From positions 4,030,001-4,094,000 of the forward strand of contig OZ022259.1 of assembly GCA_963978905.1 (NCBI GenBank): a DNA stretch of 64,000 nt, written 5' to 3'. Shown piece by piece: positions 46,386 to 57,100 of this stretch; within the stretch, counting starts at the first letter, position 1, and each line of letters starts with the position of its first letter. The notes beneath the pieces were generated by a model, which searched no databases, had not been told where the DNA came from, and worked only from the letters and a program-made list of their open reading frames with translations. Source of the DNA: Trichostrongylus colubriformis. Taxonomy: Eukaryota > Nematoda > Chromadorea > Rhabditida > Trichostrongylidae. The position numbers were made by a program, and so were the translations under genes.

Positions 46386-48016
46386 GTTTTACCTGATTTC
46401 TCCAGATCTCGAAAGTAATTAGATCAAGTCTCAAAAGGAGTTCATACTCAGCGACGTGATCACTGCAACGCAACCGCGACGGACTACACCATCAGCACAC
46501 TCAGTGCAGGCTCTGCGTCTCAGGCGCACATGTGAGTACTCAGTAGCAATGCTTTGTATCAACCGAGCACTTAATGGATTAATTCTGCAGCCGTGCGCGG
46601 CGGATGCGTTGCGGTGATCGCGTCGCCGAGTATAAAGCAGCGTAAGGGATGTCTCCTGCGCCAGGTTAGTCATCTATGCTTCAGATTCAGAGAAAATCTC
46701 ATATATAGTACCTAGCAAAGCATATTCAACCTAGACAGGGTGAGAGGTGCTTCAAGGCATTGGGGGAAGCGTCAACTAGAAGGGTCAACTAATGAGAGAG
46801 GAGCAAAGCCCTATCTATCCAAATGCTCGGCATATCCACTGCTTTTAACGAGCGGTCGCACGATGCACTGCAGGAATCTGGGCGCGCCTTTCATTCGTGA
46901 GTGAAAGAATGTTGTGGCTTACCCAGCGCTGAAGAGCGCGCTCAAAGCTATTGGCAAAGTCTATGCGGGCCCTTAGACTCCCACTGTCAAATTCCTCATC
47001 ATTTAAACCCCAATGCCTGGCTTCGACCAAAGGATGCTGGTGCCAAGCGCGAGAAAACGTTTCCCCCCCCCTCCCCGATTATTATTAATGAGAGTGACGA
47101 CCCTATCTTTGAACACTTTATTTATTCCAGCGAGAAACCGAATTATCGCCTCTATCGTCTGTGGAAGCTTCCCAACATTTGGCAATGAGTTCTCGCGCAA
47201 GCTGTGTGACAAGTTTCAAGTTCGAGTTATGACTGTGACGCGCGTGCGAAATTCTTACGCTGTGTTCATACCCTGCGGTGCCGGCGGCAGGGTAAGACTG
47301 TGTATCTGCGTCTCCGCCTATGCCATCTAGCCTCGTTGTCTGCGTCGTCTACGCATCTCTCCCGTGCCACTGTGCGTCGCTGCCTGTGAACGCCGCCTTG
47401 CCCTGTCAACGCTGAGTATGAAAGCGGCTTTTCGAGACATAGTCCAGAATCAGGCTAGAAGTATCAGCCCCACAAATTGCAGACAGTATTAGGTGTAACT
47501 ATGTCAGCGCTTAATTGTCAGGCCTCATAAGTTCCCGCCGCAGAATCGGTGAGGTCCATTTTATGATGTCTCCTTATTAAAATCAGTATCGCCAGCTTCA
47601 GACAGCTAGAGCATTCTCTGCCTCTCTGCTCCTCGACGAGGAAAAATTCGACTCACATTTGCTTCGACCGTTTGCGTGGCCAATTCTGGGCTTCCATTTC
47701 TGTTCAATGTTGTGTTACTCGTTTCCTTGATAGCAGTTGACCTGAATCCATGGAGATCGATGAAATTGATTTATTTAGAACAGAAATGGGTGCTCGCCTG
47801 ATGAGGTGGGGGCAAGTTGCTCATTCATGAACATCAACGTGTCTTTACGTGAACGTTGAACAGTATCATTATCATTAGTTTCACAGGATTGTACACGTAT
47901 AGGAAGACTGTTGACATGTCATTCATGTGAGGACACGTTTCTGTTACACGTTAAGCAATTTGCCCCTCCCCCCTCATTAGGGTAGCATCCAAAAGCGATA
48001 TTTATAAATCGATGAA
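46386..48016. other. Single-copy stretch downstream of the PTB gene
   Basis: No gene is firmly supported. A minus-strand frame at 46845-47030 (HWGLNDEEFDSGSLRARIDF...) reads like protein and is followed by a GGTAAGC donor, but no partner exon was found. A G-run motif shared with other loci lies at about 47905-47990 on the minus strand. Confidence 0.35.
47770..47775 (-). promoter_or_regulatory. Candidate polyadenylation signal of the PTB-domain gene
   Basis: AATAAA on the minus strand about 240 bases after the TGA at 48017. It is the first perfect signal I noticed downstream. Confidence 0.35.
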
Positions 48017-48139
48017 TCACTTCAATGTTCCTCCGAAGGCTTTCTCATTTAAGTGGGGCTTTCTGTAGATGCCGGCCTCATACTGTTCCCACACGGAAGA
48101 ACTGTCCTGTCGAGAGGCCACACTACTGGCGCCACCATC
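48017..48139 (-). CDS. PTB gene, last exon
   Basis: Follows ATCTCTTTTAG. 40 codons, DGGASSVASRQDSSSVWEQY to FGGTLK, then TGA. Phase and composition fit a C-terminal exon. Confidence 0.7.
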   Translation of the reverse strand, partial: DGGASSVASRQDSSSVWEQYEAGIYRKPHLNEKAFGGTLK

Positions 48140-51100
48140 CTAAAAGAGATTATTTGAAGGCATAATTCTCGTTCAAGAAATTAGTCGACTCTCCATCTTG
48201 AGGTAGTGGATCTTTGGGTAGCTGCCCAGGTCCTTTTTGTGCCACCACAATGCGCCATCACGGCGCTACACCCATTCAAACTTACACTAATCACGCCCAC
48301 TTGGCTAAGGAGCTCAATTGGGCGTGGCCAATGTGGATTCCAACGGGTGTTGTGCCGGAATGACGCATCTGATGGAGCAAAAATGGTGCAACCTGGATAA
48401 TTGTCCAGGGATCTACTGCTCCAAGAAGGTAAGTCAACTCGTCTGATTATTGCAAAGATGTTAGGATTCTAGGAGGGGTCACGACCCACCTTTTTTGTTG
48501 ATTTCCTCCTGTAGGTGTCATAGTAGGACTCGTAATGATCTGTGGGATAGTTGGCTGGCTGATAAGACGCCTCTGGTGGTCCCACATGAGATCCGGGCAT
48601 GTACACCGGCTCCTCATAGGCACCTCGACGCGGAATGGTGCCATAAATCGATTCCGGTCCAGTGATGATCGGGCCTTCCCCAGGACTAGTGGGACGGTAT
48701 GGGTGTGGATGTCCACCCATGAAATGTGGTGGAGGTGGTGGCATGAAATATCCTCGTGGTGCAAATGGTGGAGCCATCATGGGGAACATATGAGGCGGAG
48801 GTGGGGGCATTCGAACACCCGGCGGTAACCGCATTGATGGCGGAGGCATCATGTGATGTGGAGGTGGCGGAGGTGGTGGTGGGGGAAATGGTCCCCTGAA
48901 AAACTGTGGGTGTGGTGGTGGATGTGGTGGTGGTGGGTGGAAGCCCATCATTGGGTGGTGAGGATGGTGGGGATGGGGTGGATGCATCGGAAACGGCGGC
49001 ATTCGGGCACCCGGTGGAGGCATTGGCGGGCCATAGGGGTGGTGAGGGTGGGGATTTGAGGCATAGGCCAAATCGGCTTCAGAACCAGCACGACGTGGAT
49101 GTTCGGAGAATGGCACCAAAGCAGAACGAGTGGCACCTGGAACATCAATAAGTCAACAAAATCACCACTGACTGACGCCAGTAAACCTCTTTGGAATAAG
49201 CCATGTAACCCATCCACGAATATGATCAATAAGCATGATCCAGAAGATTAAAATTTTCCTAAATTTCTCTGAGTTGGAACCCAGCAGTCCAAACGTACGC
49301 AATCAAGAAAATCAATTACGAGTCAAACGACGCAATCTTGCGGACTGCATAATGATGTGATAATAACGGATCATTGGGCACCACAAGTGGTGACATATCG
49401 TCCTTTGCAGACAAGGATCGATTATCGCACTATTATTTCGTGCAAGGAAGAACTACTGTAACTAGATTTTTCTGCATTTTCGCGAACACGGTGTGATATC
49501 GATCGGCAGTCCCATCTCTGACATCTAATGGAGAATTGAATACGAGGACTACTTCAGAAATGAGCATCGATGTCTTGTGTGTGAGACACGAAGGGCGAGG
49601 AACATTTAAAACAAATTCACAAAGTGTGATAAGTATTCCCATCTGGGAATGGGAAAGGACTTCGCGTATTGCTACATTTAGTCATATCCAGCCAAGATTG
49701 AATTTATCAAAATTAATAGAGTATGGCGCAGAGCCAGGAGGCGTGTTTGCTGAGTTTTCCTGCCTCGCTACATCGTTTTCCAGCCGATGCATGCAGCAAG
49801 ACTGCTCACTTTCTTAGAACCAATCTGTCACAAGGTCATAAGGTTTCAGCGTACAAAAACCTATTCAATTTTCTTGACGGCTAATCGAAAAAATGGAACA
49901 CAACATAATTAACTTATTTAAATAGCATGCAGTATAATTTGGTCGTCTCGCGCACTGAAGGTCATTTGGAGACTCCACGGATGTCAACGGCCTTCGTAAT
50001 CGCGTACATAGAACGTATGCATGGCGTATCCTCGTTGCGTTCGCCCCGAAGAGTCACGGATTATCGGTTCTTCACAAAAAAGAAAACGCAATAAAACCCA
50101 GAATAGCCATTATATTTCTAACTTTTCAACCTCGAAACTCCTTTTGCCATTCTGCTGACTGCTCTTCCACTTCTTTCCTGGATTCCAGCAGCATGCATGG
50201 CGTATCCCCAGTCGTTCAGCCATAGCTTTGGAATCTTATCAGCGCTTTACAAAAAAATAGACATTATAAAACTTATAGCAGCTGAGGCATTCAGCTTTTC
50301 ACCACCAGTTACCTTCGTTCATCGCACCTCTCTTACCATTTTTGGATCCCGGGATTACATGCACAGTGTATCCTGCATGATTTCAACCAGGCTTCAGGTT
50401 GCAAACCTTCACAGGAGAAAAGACGCTATGAAACCAACAGTTCCAAATACTAAATAATGAAATTCTGTGTTATCGTACTGTGGGTGACATCTAAAAAATT
50501 GCTTATCTAAGCACCAGTTGGCGGGCGCACACTACTGTGCGCGAAACACCATGTGCGTCAGTAGGTCGGCCTGTATTGCTCTTTTTCTTGAGGACAGAGT
50601 ATTTCAGTGTACACCCAGCCCACCGTGGACGGAGCTTAACTTGGTCCATGTGTGGTCTTTACTTAGTGTCCCATGCCCTACCCATACCGCATTTGTCCCC
50701 ATCTCCACAGGTCCTTTTTCATGTAACGTCCAAGCTCCGCCCACCACTTTAAATGCTCCGCCCACTGTGCCCTGCATTCTTTCCTGACCTTCAGAAACTC
50801 ATCCCTGACCTTGATCCATCTTCTCCCTGTGTTTGGGGCACATTCGAACCCAATCAACATTTTTTGAACATTCCACGACGGCCCCGCCCATTGTGGGCGG
50901 AGCTTAACTTGGTCCATGTGTGGTCTTTACTCAGTGTCCCATACCCTACCCATACCACATTTGTCCCCATCTCCACAGGTCGTTTTTCATGTAACGTCCA
51001 AGCTCCGCCCACCAATTTAAATGCTCCGCCCACTGTGCCCTGCATTCTTTCCTGACCTTCAGAAACTCATCCCTGACCTTGATCCATCTTCTCCCTATGT

Positions 51101-54100
51101 TTGGGGCACATTCGAACCCAATCAACAATTTTTGAACATTCCACGACGGCCCCGCCCATTATGGGCGGAGCTTAACTTGGTCCATGTGTGGTCTTTACTT
51201 AGTGTCCCATGCCCTACCCATACCGCATTTCTCCCCATCTCCACAGGTCGTTTTTCGTGTAACGTCCAAGCTCCGCCCACCAATTTAAATGCTCCACCCA
51301 CTGTGCCCTGCATTCTTTCCTGACCTTCAGAAACTCATCCCTGATCTTGATCCATCTTCTCCCTATGTTTGGGGCACATTCGAACCCAATCAACAATTTT
51401 TGAACATTCCACGACGGCCCCGCCCATTATGGGCGGAGCTTAACTTGGTCCATATGTGGTCTTTACTTAGTGTCCCATGTTCTACCCATACCGCATTTGT
51501 CCCCATCTCCACAGGTCGTTTTTCATGTAACGTCCAAGCTCCGCCCACCACTTTAAATGCTCCGCCCACTGTGCCCTGCATTCTTTCCTGACCTTCAGAA
51601 ACTCATCCCTGACCTTGATCCATCTTCTCCCTATGTTTGGGGCACATTCGAACCCAATCAACAATTTTTGAACATTTCACGACGGCCCCGCCCATTATGG
51701 GCGGAGCCTAACTTGGTCCATGTGTGGCCTTTACTTAGTGTCCCATGCCCTACCCATACCGCATTTGTCCCCATCTCCACAGGTCGTTTTTCGTGTAACG
51801 TCCAAGCTCCGCCCACCAATTTAAATGCTCCACCCACTGTGCCCTGCATTCTTTCCTGACCTTCAGAAACTCATCCCTGACCTTGATCCATCTTCTCCCT
51901 ATGTTTGGGGCACATTCGAACCCAATCAACAATTTTTGAACATTTCACGGCGGCCCCGCCCATTATGGGCGGAGCCTAACTTGGTCCATGTGTGGTCTTT
52001 ACTCAGTGTCCCATACCCTACCCATACCGCATTTGTCCCCATCTCCACAGGTCGTTTTTCATGTAACGTCCAAGCTCCGCCTACCACTTTAAATGCCCCG
52101 CCCACTGTGCCCTGCATTCTTTCCTGACCTTTAGAAACTCATCCCTGACCTAAATCCATCTTCTCCCTACGTTAGGAGCACGTTCGAACGTAATCAACAT
52201 TTTCGGGCTGAAAGCCAAACATTCCAGTGCACGCCCCGCCCCCGTGGGCGGAGCTTAATTTGGTCCTTGTGTGGTCTTTACTTCCTGTCCCATGCCCTAC
52301 CCATACCACACTTGGCCCCATCTGCACAGGTCGTTTTTCATATGATAGCTAATTTCGTGACAGACGGAGGGACAGACGCCTTAGCGCTTTATATATAGTA
52401 GGGATCCAGGAGAGATCCTTGAGAGGTCAGTCTGCACCATTCAAAATGAGTTGTGTATGATCCTATGTAGTTTCCAACGGGGATCTTAAATCTGCCCTCC
52501 AAATCTGCTGAACGATTCTGGGAAGGAAGTTACAGGAGCCTGAAAGATACGGCGCAAGCGCAGGCGCTGGTCCGAGAAAATGGCTGAAGAAGTTTGGATG
52601 GAGCAACTGGTAAGGTGTCGTCTACAATTTGCGGCATGAGAGTTCGAATCCTTGGTGCATTTGATCTTGTTCTGGGTTCTTCCACGAATTTTGCTTTTGC
52701 TTCGAGTGTTTGCTAAACGTTTTAAAAATGCTTTTATGCTTCATTAGAGCATCCCACGCCCCCCACTGATGAGTGATATGCAAAGATTCGTTCTTTGCTG
52801 GGTAATTGAACATTCTGCCCATCTTTTTTTTTACCCGATTATTCTGCTATTGCGGGGAATTAGGCGTTAAACGGCGTAAAACGACTATGATATTAGAGCT
52901 TAGGGGCTCGAATTACCCCTCTGTGCAAATTTTCAGCCAAATCGAGTTTTTGGGCCCAACTTAGGAGAATTAAGGGTGCCGAAAGGGTAAGTAGTAGTTT
53001 TTGATTTTTTTCTACAAAAAATCGTGCAACCTGAACAAAGATAGCCTTGACATATCTATTACAGATGCTCATGACAAAATGCACGTAACAGGCGTCAAAT
53101 AAGAGCATTTTCTCGGCAAGAGTCAACGGCTCCTCCTTCGTTGAATGTGTTACCAGCCAATAGCCCATGCATGAATTTTTCCGAAATTTTGTCAAATTCT
53201 CAAATTGTCTAAAAACTTGTACTTCGGCGTGATTTCATTCCCTGAACACGAAAAACACACTAGTTCTGCACGAGAGCGACTGGCTCGCTCGCTATGGGCT
53301 CCCGAACCTACAGCGTAACTTCCACAACTCCACTCTCAGTATCGTTTAGCAGATTTGGAGGGCAGATTCGAGATCCCCGTTTGAAACTACATAGAAACAT
53401 ATACAACTCATCCTGAATGATCATGGTGACCCGGAAGCCTTTCCTTGTTAAGTAAAATAATGTCCATAGTGAGATGCCCACCCATTGCGACAGCTTTTCA
53501 AATTCCTTCACTTGCTTCACCATCTCCCCCAGCGTTCGATTCCCATGATCCCACTCAACATTCAACCTGTCATATGAGATATCCCGTATGTGTCCCCATT
53601 TCCTGAGAATTTCGCAGCATTTGCAGCGCGAGCGATGCTGAATTCATTCGTTTGAGAACGCGTATGTGTGTGTGTAAGTTGCTTTTTCAGTTTTGACCTC
53701 GTTTTGAACCCATCCGGGACAATTTCGGCGCGACCGACTACCGACGTTTCTTGTGCTTTACCGCGTTCCCTACTCTCACAATAACGCTTGTTCTCTTGCT
53801 TCCGTCCTCACCGTCCGCTGCGACACTCCAAACTGCATCCGCTAATTTGAAGAAAAGGATTGGCTTCGCACTTGTCACAAAGATCAGACAACGTAATCGA
53901 CGAAGGAATGAGAACGAAACGTAATCTACGAATCTCGCTAAAACACCCTGATCACTATGCGATGAGATCCCATTCAAGAAAAAAACTCAGTTAAAGGAAT
54001 CGTGTACGGAATTCCCATGAATCCTTATCCTCTCCGAATCACACCCTTGAATACTACCTAGAATAAACAACACAAAAATAAAATGAAAAGAATGAGAAGA

Positions 54101-57100
54101 ACAAAAAAATTACTCAACTGAAAATTCCGGAAAATTCAAAAAAAACACTGGTTCAAATACCCGCCGGATAATTTATGAATTATTGCGGAATGGAGGTGCA
54201 CTCCCAGAAGTTGGCAACAGATTTGAATTCCTTCCTGCACCACATCAGCAACCACGTGACCAGCGTCACTACAGCTTACAGAGCCCTCATGGCCCCGCCC
54301 ATGTGACCCACGTGTCCAAAAACTGTGGCAACTTCGATGGAAATACTCCTACTAGACTTCTATTTTTTTTATTTCTGAAGCTTTGTATGCGGCCCGTAGC
54401 AGAAAAAATATGCACATATATGAAGGGAACTCAGATTTCCGCAGACGATCATTTTCTGGCAGTCATATTTGATTTTGCAACAAGCGATATATCAGTCTCC
54501 TTCAAGGTAGTGGTCAGGTAGCTTCAAAAACGCCCAACCATTATTTACCTGTTTCTTTTTTTTATTTATTTACTTATTTGTTTATCTATGCGTGCATAAA
54601 ACGCGCCAGAACATTAACGACATTGTTAACAAGGAAAATTTCGGCAAAGCTCAGAGATTTTTGAAATCGCCCCTGATTCTCTTTGTATAGCACAGAAAGT
54701 TCCGATATCTTCCTGAGGGTGTGCAACCTTATGTCGAAATTTCGCGCGGCGAGCGGCGCAGCGGATTCATACGCGTGTGTTGCGAATGTTGCGTACACTC
54801 CCCTGGGAGTTTGACGCCTGAATTGATTACTCATTGATCACGATTGCTATTATATAGTAATGTTGTTGTTTCTTTCTCTTTTTATATTACTATTTTGTCT
54901 TTTCAGGGCACAAAAGTTGTTTTCAGATAATGGTGAGACAAACGCTTGCGTCCTGAGCGGTATTGCAACCGACCGCGGCGAATCGTGCTGATGGCGCTGC
55001 GAGTACGACGTCGCAAAGCCAAAATGCGGCATAAGGCCACACACCTCATCCTACGTTACAGATCACGATCGGTTTTCATCCGCACCGAATTTTCCCGTTT
55101 ATTTCATTTACTTGTTCGACCACCTATTCTATCACCATGTTCAGCAATCGAGCAAGTGACGGACAACTTAGGGAGCGTTCGTATCTAAAACAGTAAGGGT
55201 ATCAGATCGCAAGTGACCTTTGGTTAATGGCCACGATATCCTAGCTATACCCCTTAATAAGCGATAATACGGTACCATAGCACTCTCTATGCTTCCGTAC
55301 TGCACCGAAAACTCGACACTTGCACCGAACGAGTTCTGAGGCCTTCACACCTTTGATTTGAAGATGTAAAATTCCCCGAGAATCAGCACCAGCTCAAGTC
55401 TACCAAGTCCAGGGTATACCGGAAGTCGAGGATTCCTCGACAGGGGTGGGTGTCGTGTTGGACCGGAAGGAAGAGAGGGGGGGGTCGTACTCTCAACCAA
55501 AAAACCAGAATCAGAACTCTCAATGAGCAGATGGGAAGCAAATGGTATTTCACAGCCATTCCGTGAGAAAAAGTATGAAATATCTTTTTGCTTTATGTAA
55601 AAATATATAGCAATAAAACACATTGCATATAAAATCCGACAACAGTTACTGGTATTGTAGAGGTCAAAAAAGAAGGGGGAGGGGTCGTATTTGGTTTCCG
55701 TAGAGTGGTGAGATCGTACTGAAGCGGCTGTTTTCCTCGTCACTTGGGGGTGCCTCTCATCCCTAGGGAGGCTATGAACAGGCCTCAGTTTGGGCGGAAA
55801 GGTTAAAACAACATTGCTTATGCACATCCCTTGATTCCCAATAGTAAATCTGCTAGTGAATCGTGCTCAAATGCCAAATCCAGAATTCTGGAGAAAGCCC
55901 ATCGGCTCTGGTCACCCAAGAAGGCTTGATAAACGCCCAAATAGGGTGGGTACTGAAGGTAGGTTTAAATCCCAAAAATCGTCACAATTTCCCTCAAAAC
56001 ACTCATGGAAGAATGGGCAGGTGCCACAAGTATGGTCCTCCTGCGGCGACAAGTGTCCGGCCTGCCGAGAGCCTTCCACCACTTCAGGGCCTGCCAGGTG
56101 GACCGGACTAGTGAGTGGCAAAAACGTGGTTTTGCCGATCTGGTGGACTCCGTAAGCGACCACATGAAGCGAAAACGATAGCAAAATGCGATTTCTTTTC
56201 CCAGTTGTTGAAGCCCAGTGCATAGAAGTCCTTGTGAGGAATAGTTAATTGCTGGTCAAGTCCAAAGGCATCGCCATAACGTGAAAGCACTGCATGACAG
56301 GTGCTTCCGTAACCGAAGTTACATTGCCCGGAAGAGGCACTCTATACACAAACATTACAAAGTAAACAAAAACAAAATAAAAACCAGCTTGGTCGCTCAT
56401 TGAGTGAGTTTCCTTTTCGATTGGGCTGAAAATGCCACCAATCTGATGTTACGAACCACTTCCGATGATCAGATAACCGATCGATAATTATATTACAGAA
56501 TATGTTGATTTTAGAACGAAGTTTGGCCTAGCGCAGGGTCTAGTAAAAGGCCTAATTGCCAAATTTGGCCTGTTCAGGGTTTAGAATATGTAGGCATACA
56601 AAATATGTTATTGATCGAAGACTTTTTTAAGGGTCTGCCTGACCGAAGGGTCTGTCTGACCGCTTCAAAAATCACTAAAAACAGTAGACTACAGAGGATT
56701 TTCCGAGGATTTTACCTATTTCTCTTGAACAAAATCACTCCACCTCCAAGGAATCCTAAGCTATGCCTTCTTCTGTTCCTACAGGTGCTAATATGCAAAT
56801 ATTTCATTTCCAGGAGATCACTGATTTGATAGTGCTTTTGATTCAATGTCTTGAATTCAGGAACGTCAGAGAGTACTATAGGCCAAGGTCAAGCATAAGA
56901 TAAAAAAAAATTCTCGGAGGTCGTGTTTCAAGTTGGAAATGGGGAGAACCGTGTCTTTTTCGGAAATTTCCCGAGCAATCCCCATTGACCAGCTCTATTT
57001 TAGATATAGCTTCGACTAATCTTCATCGACCACCTGTTCTCTTTTTTAAGGGAGACCATTTGAGAGGAAATTATAAGAGGGGAGGGCCGTCGGGGCTATG

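Noticed and set aside
48535..49151. Plus-strand frames opposite the proline-rich exon
   Set aside because: They are the complement of the Pro/His-rich exon (Trp/Gly-rich shadows).
50753..52127. Series of near-identical 100-codon plus-strand and 60/63-codon minus-strand frames
   Set aside because: They recur every 268 bases with the tandem repeat. The array is a satellite inside a Helitron-like element; no start context or domain.
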